From Glandiceps talaboti (Eukaryota > Hemichordata > Enteropneusta > Spengelidae), in assembly GCF_964340395.1 (NCBI RefSeq), contig NC_135570.1, positions 10,621,322 through 10,685,321 on the forward strand: a DNA stretch of 64,000 nucleotides. The letters run 5' to 3'. A program made the position numbers and the translations under genes. The stretch's first letter is position 1; each line of letters starts with the position of its first letter. This document shows positions 26,831 through 37,989 of the stretch, piece by piece. Under the pieces are notes generated by a model that did not search any database, was not told where the DNA came from, and saw nothing but the letters and a program-made list of their open reading frames with translations.

Positions 26831-28190
26831 AATACTTCGCATCAATGAAATATTGATATGATTTTAAGTAGGTCCGGTTGTAACTATGATTTCTAGATAA
26901 TCTGCCAAGTAACAGAATCCTTTTCACAATTTTCTATATCCAAGAAAGATAACCTCCATAATTCATGTTTTCTGTTCTCTCCCATACACCCATTAAATGA
27001 CAACACCTTATTTCATCAAATTTTTTTTTTTGTATTCTCCATAAAATAATTCACATTTGATACTTTCTATCTTTTTATGGTTACCTGCTCATATACTGTA
27101 CACTTTTTCATCAGCTCTCAATTTTTCTCTAATCCCCTTCTTGGTATGCCTAATTCCCAGGACAGAGTCTAGTATCTAGACCTGTAGACTGCACTGTTAA
27201 CAAATTTATGAGGTGTATTACTCACTGACAAAAGATCAAATGCTGGCAGGAAAAATCCAAGACGAGAGCAAGAACAAAGCTATAGCCTAAGGTGAAATCA
27301 ATTGTACATTTTCAATGATATATTTATGGTGGTACAAATCACCTACAAGAGAGAAGATGACAGTTGGAGAAGATTTGATGTATCACCTTGTCAGGAGGAC
27401 ATCTTAGACAATATGTAGTCAGTCAATAAAGCAGGTCTTTTCACAGCAGGGGCACTAATGTGTCCTTAACAAATCGACCTAATTGTTGTTCAATTGACAG
27501 CAATTAAAACTGACAACATTCTGTGCCATAAATTAACAAGGAGACATGGCCCTGTTGACCTAACCTATCGGGACAAGACAAGGGTGATGACACTTGAATA
27601 AGATAATGGGACAATATTGATTGATTAACTGATTAATCATCAGGTAACTGATTGATTGATTTGGTGATTTATCTTGACAGATGTCCATCACTGTGACTTC
27701 TGGTCACTTCTGTCACCGTATTTTATTCACCTGTCTAAAGTCACTCCTGGGTATTAACTGTCAAGAAGATGGGAGTCTGAAGTATAGCTATGTTCATAGT
27801 TCGGTAATAACCACACAGCCCTGTTAATTGATAGTCTCGTCATTAACTTCTGTCATAGAAGACAAACTCTAGCTGTCTTCATACAAACCTACTTAGTCAC
27901 TAAATGGTTCAAACACATCCAACTACTTCTCAGTTATCAGAATTACAATTGCCAAAGATAATGAACAATACATGTATGCATACATAATAAAATTTTAACC
28001 AATACATTATTTTGATAAGTTGAGAGCTTACAACTGCAAACTTTACTATTCAGTCATGTGATGGGTCGACCACAATAGTTGAATTTTCACCAATGTATGT
28101 AGCTATGTTCATACTTACTAACTACGGCCTAGTAGTCTAAACATAATAAATCCAGGTATGATATTTCAGGCATCTACCCACTCACTGGAT
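26831..28190. other. Repeat-poor non-coding block
   Basis: Complex sequence with little tandem structure between a degenerate array and the largest array in the window. It contains the motif cluster at 27495-27683. No exon was recognised. This is the best candidate stretch for conserved non-coding sequence here. Confidence 0.45.
27495..27683. promoter_or_regulatory. Candidate enhancer with TALE/PBX-HOX-type motifs
   Basis: Within 190 bp there are TGACAG followed by CAATTAAAA (27495-27509), TGATTGAT at 27618, 27649 and 27653, TGATTAAT at 27630, and TGACAGATG at 27675. TGACAG is the MEIS/PREP core and TGATTGAT a PBX-HOX type composite site. The stretch is free of tandem repeats apart from the short TGAT words. 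Enhancer function is inference from motif grouping only. Confidence 0.25.
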
Positions 28191-28229
28191 GGTAAGACAT
28201 GGCACTAATCATCCTACCATACCTACCAT

Positions 28230-30115
28230 CCATCCATAGTTGAAGGATGGATGGTAGGACATAGTACAGCAAACACAAGGATGGATGGTAGGACATAGTA
28301 CAGCAAACACAAGGATGGATGGTAGGACATAGTACAGCTAACACAAGGATGGATGGTAAGACATCGCACAGCTAACACAAGGATGGATGGTTGGACATAG
28401 CACAGCTAACACAAGGATGGATGGTAGGACATAGCACAGCTAACACAAGGATGGATGGTAGGACATAGTACAGCTAACACAAGGATGGATGGTAAGACAT
28501 CGCACAGCTAACACAAGGATGGATGGTTGGACATAGCACAGCTAACACAAGGATGGATGGTAGGACATAGCACAGCTAACACAAGGATGGATGGTAGGAC
28601 ATCACACAGCTAACACAAGGATGGATGGTAAGACATCGCACAGCTTACACAAGGATGGATGGTTGGACATAGCACAGCTAACACAAGGATGGATGGTAGG
28701 ACATCGCACAGCTAACACAAGGATGGATGGATGGACATAGCACAGCTAACACAAGGATGGATGGATGGACATAGCACAGCTAACACAAGGATGGATGGAT
28801 GGACATAGCACAGCTAACACAAGGATGGATGGTAGGACATAGCACAGCTAACACAAGGATGGATGGTAAGACATCACACAGCTAACACAAGGATGGATGG
28901 TTTGACGTAGCACAGCTAACACAAGGATGGATGGTAGGACATAGCACAGCTAACACAAGGATGGATGGTAGGACATAGCACAGCTAACACAAGGATGGAT
29001 GGTAGGAAATAGCACAGCTAACACAAGGATGGATGGTAGGACATAGCACAGCTAACACAAGGATGGATGGTAGGACATAGCACAGCTAACACAAGGATGG
29101 ATGGTAGGACATAGCACAGCTAACACAAAGATGGATGGTAGGACATAGCACAGCTAACACAAGGATGGATGGTAGGACATAGTACAGCTAACACAAGGAT
29201 GGGTGGCAAGACATCGCACAGCTAACACAAGGATGGATGGATGGACATAGCACAGCTAACACACGGATGGATGGATGGACATAGCACAGCTAACACAAGG
29301 ATGGATGGATGGACATAGCACAGCTAACACAAGGATGGATGGATGGACATAGCACAGCTAACACAAGGATGGATGGTAGGACATAGCACAGCTAACACAA
29401 GGATGGATGGTAAGACATCGCACAGCTAACACAAGGATGGATGGTAAGATATCACACAGCTAACACAAGGATGGATGGTAGGACATAGCACAGCTAACAC
29501 AAAGATGGATGGTAGGACATAGCACAGCTAACACAAGGATGGATGGTAGGACATAGTACAGCTAACACAAGGATGGATGGTTGGACATAGCACAGCTAAC
29601 ACAAGGATGGATGGTTGGACATAGTACAGCTAACACAAGGATGGATGGTTGGACGTAGCACAGCTAACACAAGGATGGATGGTTGGATGTAGCACAGCTA
29701 ACACAAGGATGGATGGTAGGACATAGTACAGCTAACACAAGGATGGATGGTAGGACATAGCACAGCTAACACAAGGATGGATGGTAGGACATAGTACAGC
29801 TAACACAAGGATGGGTGGCAAGACATCGCACAGCTAACACAAGGATGGATGGTAGGACATGGCACAGCTAACACAAGGATGGATGGTTGGACGTAGCACA
29901 GCTAACACAAGGATGGATGGTAGGACATAGTACAGCTAACAAGGATGGATGGTTGGACATAGTACAGCTAACACAAGGATGGATGGTTGGACGTAGCACA
30001 GCTAACACAAGGATGGATGGTAGGACATAGCACAGCTAACACAAGGATGGATGGTAGGACATAGCACAGCTAACACAAGGATGGATGGTTGGACATACCA
30101 CAGCTAACACAAGGA
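28230..30115. repeat. 34-bp minisatellite, about 55 units, with higher-order structure
   Basis: The unit is AACACAAGGATGGATGG, a variable TAGG, TAAG, TTGG or ATGG tetramer, then ACATAGCACAGCT. Spacing is 34 bp throughout. The variant order TAGG-TAAG-TTGG-TAGG repeats three times in a row near 28310-28720, giving a 136-bp higher-order unit. Elsewhere there are runs of ATGG (28720-28810 and 29240-29350) or TAGG units. Since 34 is not a multiple of three, the array is not coding. Confidence 0.98.
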
Positions 30116-30119
30116 TGGA

Positions 30120-30590
30120 CACACCACTGTCAGTAAGATGAACATGGATAGACATACCTCTAACACAAGGATGGACACACTGATGTCACAAGCAGCTCAT
30201 AAAATGGTGACCTTAGCTGACCTTGCTTGCTGCACGACTTGTGGACAACACAAGCCAAAATTTACATGATAAAAGAAAGATAAATGCAGTAAAATAATAG
30301 CTCATACTGTCTGTCATTTGTTCCACTATCATGTCAATCACTACAGCGTGATACAAACATAGTCATAAATCTAAGTGACCCTATATCATCCTGTGTAAGA
30401 CACATTGATAAGCATATATCACTCTGTGTGTTCAGAGACACATTGACAAGTATATATCACCCTGTGTGTTCCAAGACACATTGACAAGTATCAACTTGTG
30501 TACATAAGGTACGAAAAGTATATTTCATATTGTCTGGGCTCAAATTCAATTCTAATGTTTTGTAGTCAGATACAGTTTTTTAAGTTGGTA
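30120..30590. other. Short degenerate repeats between two large arrays
   Basis: Contains three diverged copies of AGACACATTGAYAAG, TATATCACYCTGTGTG near 30390-30490 (period about 50 bp). Otherwise unique. Confidence 0.5.
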
Positions 30591-30594
30591 GTCA

Positions 30595-31625
30595 CGATAC
30601 CATGTTTAGTAGTCTATGTGTCCTAGACTACTGCTAATTTGGTACTCTAGACACAATGTTTAGTAGTCTATGTGTCCTGGACTACTGCTAATTTGGTAGT
30701 CCCTGGACTACTGCTAACAATGGTAGTCTAGATACCATTTTTTAGTAGTCTATGTGTCCTGGACTACTGCTAATTTGGTAGTCTAGATACAATGTTTAGT
30801 AGTCTATGTGTCCTGGACTACTGCTAATTTGGTAGTCTAGATACAATGTTTAGTAGTCTATGTGTCCTGGACTACTGCTAATTTGGTAGTCTAGATACAA
30901 TGTTTAGTAGTCTATATGTCCTGGACTACTGCTAATTTTGTAGTCTAGATACAATGTTTAGTAGTCTATGTGTCCTGGACTACTGCTAATTTTGTAGTCT
31001 AGATACAATGTTTAGTAGTCTATGTGTCCAGGACTACTGCTAATTTGGTAGTCTAGATACAATGTTTAGTAGTCTATGTGTCCTGGACTACTGCTAATTT
31101 GGTAGTCTAGACACAATGTTTAGTAGTCTATGTGTCCTGGACTACTGCTAATTTGGTAGTCTAGACACAATGTTTAGTAGTCTATGTGTCCTGGACTACT
31201 GCTAATTTGGTAGTCTAGACACAATGTTTAGTAGTCTATGTGTCCTGGACTACTGCTAATTTGGTAGTCTAGATACAATGTTTAGTAGTCTATGTGTCCT
31301 GGACTACTGCTAATTTGGTAGTCTAGATACAATGTTTAGTAGTCTATGTGTCCTGGACTACTGCTAATTTGGTAGTCTAGATACAATGTTTAGTAGTCTA
31401 TGTGTCCTGGACTACTGCTAATTTGGTAGTCGAGATACAATGTATAGTAGTCTATGTGTCCTGGACTACTGCTAATTTGGTAGTCCCTGGACTACTGCTA
31501 ACAATGGTAGTCTAGATACCATTTTTAGTAGTCTATGTGTCCTGGACTACTGCTAATTTGGTAGTCTAGATACAATATTTAGCATCCTATGTGTCTTAGA
31601 CTACTGCTAATTTGGTGCTCTGTAT
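30595..31625. repeat. 54-bp minisatellite with internal dyads, about 19 units
   Basis: The unit is TTTAGTAGTCTATGTGTCCT, GGACTACTGCTAATTTGGTA, GTCTAGATACAATG. AGTAGTC and GACTACT form a 7-bp dyad around TATGTGTCCTG, and GGTAGTC can compete for the same arm. A longer variant containing GTAGTCCCTGGACTACTGCT, AACAATGG occurs once near each end (about 30695 and 31480). Outermost units are the most diverged (31560-31620). Confidence 0.98.
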
Positions 31626-33000
31626 AACATTGCCCTGGGACAAGTGTATTTCACCCTGTGTGTATTCTGACAGGTATACTGCATCCCAAGTGTACAAAAC
31701 TTGACTAGCATATTTCATTCTGACATGTGTATAGGCCATGAACAATACAAACACCTATCTGACACTTGTTTTATTATAGTATAGGACCTATCTAAGAGTT
31801 TTGTATTGTCTAACACAATACTATCACTTGGTACTTTCATATACTTTCTCTCACCTGCAATCTCTGTCAACAAAACGAAAGCTAATTTGAAGTGGTATTT
31901 TTAGTATGTTTATGTATCTTCTCTAAAAAACAACACTTTTTATCAAAGGTTTGAGGTTGTCTATCATGTCATTATGTGAACATCTTTCTTGTGCTGGTAG
32001 TCATAACTACACAAAAGGATCATGGGAAATAAATTCATCCAAGCCTCTCAGATATTATTTCAACTTTATTCTTAATTTGAAGTGTACGATATCTTTATTG
32101 TCAGCATTGACATTGCCAAAAAGGTAGAACTATTTGACGAAAGTTTTGTTGTTGTGGACTTCTATAATCAGGGACTCTACAATTCTGTTCCATCATCAAC
32201 TCCTGTACTGCTTTCTCAAAAATTTAGTTATAAGAGGGAAATCATGTGTAGAAATTGATTGGTTGAAACAAAATGTGGTTATGTTGCTTGTTGTTGTTGT
32301 TTTTTTGGTTTTTTTTGTTTTTTGGGGGGGAAAGTATTCAAAAAATAAAAAAATAAAAATACTCTGTAACAAGTGTGAAAATTTATGTTGTAATAATGTT
32401 AGTTAAGTTTTGTATGTAAGTTTCCTAAAACTTGGCATCTTTTTGGCGACATGACCAAAATCGTTTGATTTTCATAATGGGATTACAGGTATTGATGACA
32501 AAACAATGTTGTGGAGTCAGTCACACTTCAGCATTATGCCAGTACAGGGTAGTAATGAAGTAAAATCTACCTCAGTCCCCCAGCTCACTGACTTGAGCTA
32601 CGCCACAAAATTGTACAAGCATGGAAATGTGTGCAACTTTTCCTCTTTCTGTTACCAGGGTTACCAAACTTGAAGAGAAACATTACAGACAGGCTACCAA
32701 AAGTTTGAAAACCTCAGCACAAATCCAGTCACAACACAACACATACACAATACCATTTTTATTGCATCAATATGTAGCGCTACACTGCATATGATGTGAG
32801 TTAACCCCTGACAAATAGGACACTGCTGATGAATTCCATCTACAAGAACACAACAGGATATCTATATATGTATAGTATAAATGAGCTCTTAACAAGGATT
32901 TTGTTGAGCTGGATCAAATTCGGGTTTGAAAAACAGTTGCTGGCAGAGCTATAGAAAGAGTTGGTCCAGAACAACACAATAACCCTATGTAATCCTATAC
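31626..33000. other. Non-coding, no recognised feature
   Basis: Unique sequence with T/G-rich low complexity at 32284-32330 (ending in seven G). The 90-residue open frame at 32134-32406 spans that tract and is not credible as a gene. Confidence 0.4.
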
Positions 33001-33002
33001 TG

Positions 33003-33056
33003 ATAAGATAACACTAATGTGAGAACTTGGGATTGAAACATGGGCCTTTAAGAGTG
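33003..33056 (-). repeat. Dispersed repeat B, copy 1
   Basis: On the minus strand it reads TCTTAAAGGCCCATGTTTCA, ATCCCAAGTTCTCACATTAG, TGTTATCTTA. The same order occurs on the plus strand at 54757-54808 and 62129-62175. GTTTCAATCCC resembles a decayed tRNA box B, so a tRNA-derived SINE tail is possible but unproven. Confidence 0.6.
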
Positions 33057-33200
33057 ATAGTAACATAGAGGGTAAAATACAGCACACATGACAATTTAAT
33101 ATTGTATAATGGAAGGGGGGAGGGGAAATAAAGCAATGAATGTAGATTCTACCTACAAAATTACTTTGTTTTACTTACCCCTTTGTGTGTACGTGTGAAT

Positions 33201-33201
33201 A

Positions 33202-33266
<65 letters not shown>
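33201..33266. repeat. (GT)n microsatellite
   Basis: A GT run of about 54 bp with one C interruption, grading into GTAT repeats. Confidence 0.97.
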
Positions 33267-33267
<1 letters not shown>

Positions 33268-33272
33268 GAAAG

Positions 33273-33405
33273 AAATGCATAAAGACCTGGTGAGACAGTC
33301 CGAATAAATAGATGTAATCCGATGTTTCGAATAAAAATTCTTTTTCAAGGTATTTATAGGCAAGACATATTAGGTGAACACCTGAATATATCTGAATGTT
33401 ATGGA
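33273..33405 (-). repeat. Dispersed repeat G (GAAACGTCGG type), copy 1
   Basis: This matches 60398-60522 at high identity over about 125 bp, including CAGTCCGAATAAATAGATGT, TTTCGAATAAAAATTCTT and GGCAAGACATATTAGGT. On the minus strand the core is AAGAA...TTCGAAACATCGGA. Such a GAAGAAG...CGAAACGTCG arrangement is often seen at the ends of marine-animal retroelements; the exact class cannot be fixed from this fragment. Confidence 0.7.
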
Positions 33406-33440
33406 ACAGAACGACAACCGCGCGTGATTAACAGTTATAC

Positions 33441-33476
33441 ATGTACGTACGTACGTACGTACGTACGTACGTACAT
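33441..33476. repeat. (GTAC)n, 36-bp perfect palindrome
   Basis: ATGTAC, then repeated GTAC, then GTACAT reads identically on both strands over 36 bp. A longer ATAC-rich tail continues to 33540. The tetramer is self-complementary, so the run can extrude as a cruciform. Confidence 0.95.
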
Positions 33477-33586
33477 ACTTATGGAAGTATGTGCATATAT
33501 ACATACAGACATACACACATACATGTACATACATACATTTTGTTTATAAATTGAGAAGTACAGATAGAGTTAGGATGAATTTTGAA

Positions 33587-33616
33587 TTTTTTTTTTTTTG
33601 GGGGGGGGGGGGGGGG
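33587..33616 (+). repeat. T13-G17 homopolymer junction
   Basis: About 13 T followed directly by 17 G on the plus strand. Confidence 0.95.
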
Positions 33617-33619
33617 AGA

Positions 33620-34105
33620 AACAGAGAATTGCAAAATAGCTGAAAAGTATGATTATCTGTACCAAGCTGACTTCCTGTTCAAGTGTTGGTGTGGAGGGAT
33701 ATTATCTACTTGAATTCCCAGTGGTTTCTGTCAAAATCTCTCATGATGATGAGGTTGAGATGCGTGACAAATTGTGCTACATTTCTCCATATTTTTAGAA
33801 TAAAACATCATATTTCCACTTATTTTTATCAGGTATAAATTGTTCACTGTCAACACTAAAACTAAAACTCAAACTACTCCAGTCCAGTAAGATAAAGAAT
33901 CTCAATGTATTGAATTTCTAAGTTTTCCACATAAAATAATCTCATAAAATAAAATCTACTATAATTTTGTTGAATTACCACCAAGAAATAAATGAAGTAC
34001 TGTTCAAAAATAACCTTTTAGGCATGCAAAGATGTAAAGCTTTACAATGTTTTTATTTCAACAAATAATGAAGGACTACTTATATCACCTTTTGGCATAT
34101 ACAAG
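33620..34105. other. Non-coding, no recognised feature
   Basis: Unique AT-rich sequence with no array or credible exon. Confidence 0.4.
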
Positions 34106-34109
34106 AGTA

Positions 34110-34390
34110 TCATTTAACAATATGTTCATTCAAATAAATAAATAAATAAATATATAAATACTGGCATAGCACACTGGCATACACTCAGAAATAAATTTAC
34201 ACTTATTTCATTCAAAAATAGAAATAAATGCTGCACTTTTCCATAATCCTTATAAAGAGATAAAATTTCCAAAAATTTCATTTAAAAAAATATAAATAAA
34301 AGCTGTACTCTTAGAAAATCCTTTGGCATAAAAAGAAATGAAATTTAATTTCATTCATAGAAAATAAATAAAAGCTATACTTTTTTTGTA
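34110..34390. repeat. Degenerate array rich in AAATAAATA, period about 85-95 bp
   Basis: TTTCATTYAAAAATA, AAATAAAWGCTGYACT, then CCTTWGGCATAAA recurs about three times, starting with a pure (AAAT)n stretch near 34133-34150. Confidence 0.65.
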
Positions 34391-34954
34391 AGCTATCTAC
34401 GTAATTGTTATGTATCAAGTCTAAATTATTACTCAGGATAGGTATCATTGGGGAATTAGACAACAATTCAGAACGGAATTAAACAGTTAAAGTAATAAAC
34501 ATCGGTAACATGTCCATGATATGTATTCATGAAGTGTGCTTGATGTCATATATCCACAACATAAGTAAATGTTGGATCTGACATACTGTGATCACCCTAT
34601 TTCCTGCTTACTATGCAATGCCCATCATCAGGTTGATTTTCCACACTGGAAAAACCTTTTCAACGATTCATTCCGTACGCTATGATCAAACAAATATCAC
34701 AATTTAATCTGGCACGTACAGCTCTACAAGTTTTAGCCAATCAGCAATCATTTTGATACCAATTTCGATACTTTTTGTTACTATAACGATGTAATCTCAA
34801 ATTCATGTGTTCCCTTACGGCTTCTTAGACTAAGTATTACAAATTCCCCACTTATTATTCAAGAAATAAATCACCATGTTGGGTGGTTGTCTACTTTAGT
34901 CTTACTATAGCAGTGGGAGTATATTACAAAGACTCATTTCAGACTTGTCTATAA

Positions 34955-35035
34955 ATTCACCGTCATATTCTGACTGTAGTTTCCACACTTGACTATCGTT
35001 CCATATTCTGACTGTAGTATCCACACTAGACTATC
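34955..35035. repeat. Tandem duplication of about 44 bp
   Basis: CATATTCTGACTGTAGTWTC followed by CACACTWGACTATC is present twice in tandem, directly before the T/G duplication. Confidence 0.85.
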
Positions 35036-35044
35036 ATACATCCC

Positions 35045-35375
35045 CTAAGGAATTTTTTTTTTTTGGGGGGGGGGAGTGGGGTGTATTTGACTTTGAGCAC
35101 AAAGTATGCATTCTTTAATATTGCAGTACACATTTTAAAAATTTCTGTACACTTTGATGACTTCTGTACTTGCTTGCCATCCTATGAAAACGTATTCTGA
35201 AATTAGTATCTATACTTCACTTATTCATCTCCTGAGGACCTTATTTCTTTTCTTTTTTTTTTTGGGGGGGGGGGACTGGGGTGTATTCGACTTCGAACAC
35301 ATATTACGCACTCTTATTGCTGGTACATATTTAAAAAATTCCATATAACTCAATGACTCTCTACATACGCTGTCC
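35045..35375. repeat. Two-copy repeat of about 200 bp with T-G junctions
   Basis: Both copies begin with a T tract running into G10 (35065-35074) or G11 (35264-35274). Both continue GWSTGGGGTGTATTYGACTT, then GAACAC or GAGCACAAA, then GTACAYATTTWAAAAATT. The two have diverged substantially outside these blocks. Confidence 0.8.
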
Positions 35376-35419
35376 TATGAAATCGCCATTCTGCGAGAAT
35401 TATTCACACGAAAACTAGC

Positions 35420-35500
35420 ATTTGTCAAATTGGTCTAAAATGGGGTCTGGGGTCTGGCAGTATTGGCTGCACACTCCTACCAGAGTTGGCTTCTGGTACT
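35420..35500 (+). repeat. Dispersed repeat V, fragment 1
   Basis: GGTCTAAAATGGGGTCTGGGG followed by a CTGGCAG...TGGC...CACACTCC block matches 43565-43670. Only the right part of the longer element at 43290-43680 is present here. Confidence 0.65.
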
Positions 35501-35509
35501 GCCCCAAGG

Positions 35510-36535
35510 CTTCATCACTACCACTATAATGGAATGGTTCACCACTATGTGGGTTGTGGGGTATATGTGTGGGATCAGATTTTGTACACGGTGCTACCCA
35601 TGTGACAAATCCCCCACTTAATTATGGACCTATTTTGGCCAAATATATGTATTTTGTATGTTTGACCATGTGGTTTTTGGTAAGACATGTTTGGAAATCA
35701 CCATCTGCCCACACTGATGGGACCTGATCACAACCTTTTGTACCCCCTTCATTAATGGAATGGCTCAACATTCCCTACTGAGTTTGAAAGTGATTACCAT
35801 CCCCACATGAAATGGATCTAATCACTACCACACACTAATGGAACAGCCCAGCATCCCCACAGTAAATGGAACTGACCGACAGCAAAACCTGACCTGAGAG
35901 GTGTAAAGCTTTACAGAGAGAATTTAGTGGCTTCATCAAGTGACAGATTTACTCAAATTAACTGAATCACTGCAACCACATATCTATTTGAAAACTGTGA
36001 CTCCTTGCAGCTAATTTGCATCAATCGTAGAATTTGGCGTGTTCAGGTTTTGATTTGTAACCTCTACTGCAATGAATTCAGTGGCTGCTTGATGTATCTC
36101 AATTTCACTACGATATTACTTTCCAATCCTCAGGGATTTTCACTCGCGAACTTCCTTTTTTTTTGTCTGATCTACGATAGCTGCCTTCCTACACAGGTTA
36201 TTTTTCCAATGTCACATCAAATTACTTTGTTAGTGATAGTTCTTGTGTCTCTCTGAGTGAATATTTCATGCCAGTTTCCTTGGGATTTTACCACTTTGAC
36301 AAGATGATTGACAAATCTCAACTCATAAATACTGTAAGCCAGAATATGACACAGTCCCATCTTTGTTTTTTCACGCCATGAGATATTAGAGTCATAAAGT
36401 GTGGTTTAACTAAAATATTTGTCATGCATAATTTATTTTATATATATACAAGTGTGCTCAGCAACGTGGACAACCGGGAAATCTTTAATTGGCTGTAGTA
36501 ACATGTGATAGATTTTGTTCATTGACAATGGTGCC
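35510..36535. other. Non-coding with weak TAATGGAATGG repetition
   Basis: Between 35515 and 35880 the words TAATGGAAYGG and ATCACTACCAC recur irregularly, suggesting a very old array of about 50-70 bp. The rest is unique. An 83-residue open frame at 36005-36256 is hydrophobic but has no recognisable family. Confidence 0.4.
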
Positions 36536-36539
36536 CTTA

Positions 36540-36590
<51 letters not shown>
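36540..36590. repeat. (AAC)n microsatellite
   Basis: About 16 AAC units. The poly-Val open frame on the minus strand is an artefact. Confidence 0.97.
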
Positions 36591-36880
36591 ATTGCATTCC
36601 TGAAGTGACCTTTGATGCCTGAGACATTCACCACTAAGAATGTCAGATTTAATTTGAACTACTATAAGGTAACCCAGATAAATTCATACAATGTCATCAC
36701 CATTTCATTCTCAATACGGCCAAAAAAAAAATGGGGGAAAAAGAATTTTTGTGGTCAGGACAGTTTGCCTAAAAGTGGTGCGACAAAGCGATTTAAAAAA
36801 AATTCTCAACACTCAATCAATCTACTACTCATGGCAGTTACTGTTCTTTTTATTTACTACTTTAGAGCAAGTGTGTATAT

Positions 36881-36893
36881 GGGGGGGGGGGGG
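36881..36893 (+). repeat. Poly-G tract (13 G)
   Basis: A run of 13 G on the plus strand within otherwise unique sequence. Two overlapping open frames (79 and 137 residues) cross it and another A-rich tract at 36721, and are not credible. Confidence 0.95.
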
Positions 36894-37429
36894 CAGATGT
36901 CATTTGCTGCAGTTATCTTCACTGAAGTAAGGAGGGTTATTTTTGTGTTTTCCCCCTGGATCTGCAGACTGCATGGGCTGGACAAACACATACAAAAAAA
37001 AGACCGACGCGGGGTATTTAAGTGATGTGCATCCTCACCAGAAAGACTTCTATTTTTTTTGGCCTAAAAGTGAAACTTTTCTTTTCGAACTTCGTAAGTA
37101 AAGAAGTGAATGACACTAGACTTTTCCTCAGACAGGTTTGTTGTCATGGATACGATGGTCCATCCTTAAAGTTACATGTACATCATCCAACATGGTATAT
37201 TAATTCTTTATTGAAATATCCGTATCATATTTACTCTGAATTCTGCCTTCCAGTGGGTAGGTATAAAATTGCTCCTATAGTGGTTTATTTATAATACATA
37301 GAATGTCAATCATAGTTTGTGTGTAAACCATACATCAAACCATTCAATGACATGTACTTTGTCAAAATGGACTGCTACATATTTTCTAACTCACTGATGA
37401 TGATTGGGGAGAGGTTTTCCCAGCAAATT

Positions 37430-37985
37430 ATCAAGGTAGATTTGCCCTCTCTGTTACCAGGACAACCCATCAAAACTGTGATACAAGGAAAATCTATGCA
37501 AATTTTATCAGATTTCCTCATTACCTGGGCAATCAGCCATTAAACTGTGATACAAGGTATGGAAATCTATGTAAATTTTATCAGATTCTCGTTACCTGGG
37601 CAACCGACCATGAAACTGTAATACAAGGTATGGAAATCTATGCAAATTTTATCAGATTCCCGTTACCTGGGCAACCGACCATGAAACTGTGATACAAGGT
37701 ATGGAAATCTATGCAAATTTTATCACATTTTCTGTTACCTGGGCAACCGACCATTAAACTGATACAAGGTATGGAAATCTATATTAATTTTATCAGATTT
37801 TCTGTTACCTGGGCAACTGACCATTAAACTGATACAAGGTATGGAAATCTATGCAAATTTTATCAGATTCCCGTTACCTGGGCAAGCGACCATTAAACTG
37901 TGATATAAGGTAAGGACATCTATGCAAATTTTACCACATTTCCATTTCTGTTACCAGGGCAATTACCATTAAATACTGTGACACA
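37430..37985. repeat. Minisatellite of about 70 bp, about 8 units
   Basis: The unit is GATACAAGGTATGGAAATCT, ATGCAAATTTTATCAGATT, YCCGTTACCTGGGCAACCGA, CCATTAAACTG. Outer units (37435-37480 and 37905-37985) are more diverged than inner ones. Units contain TACCTGGGCAAC, half of an X-box-like dyad, repeated throughout. Confidence 0.93.
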
Positions 37986-37989
37986 AAAT

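Noticed and set aside
28230-30115. CRISPR-like array
   Set aside because: Unit spacing is constant and there are no unique spacers; units are contiguous, and the setting is eukaryotic.
33175-33363. Thr-His repeat frame with an NFYSKHR segment
   Set aside because: The repeat is the GT microsatellite and the rest is dispersed repeat G; no intact protein domain is present.
36433-36627. Poly-Val frame
   Set aside because: It is the AAC microsatellite on the opposite strand.
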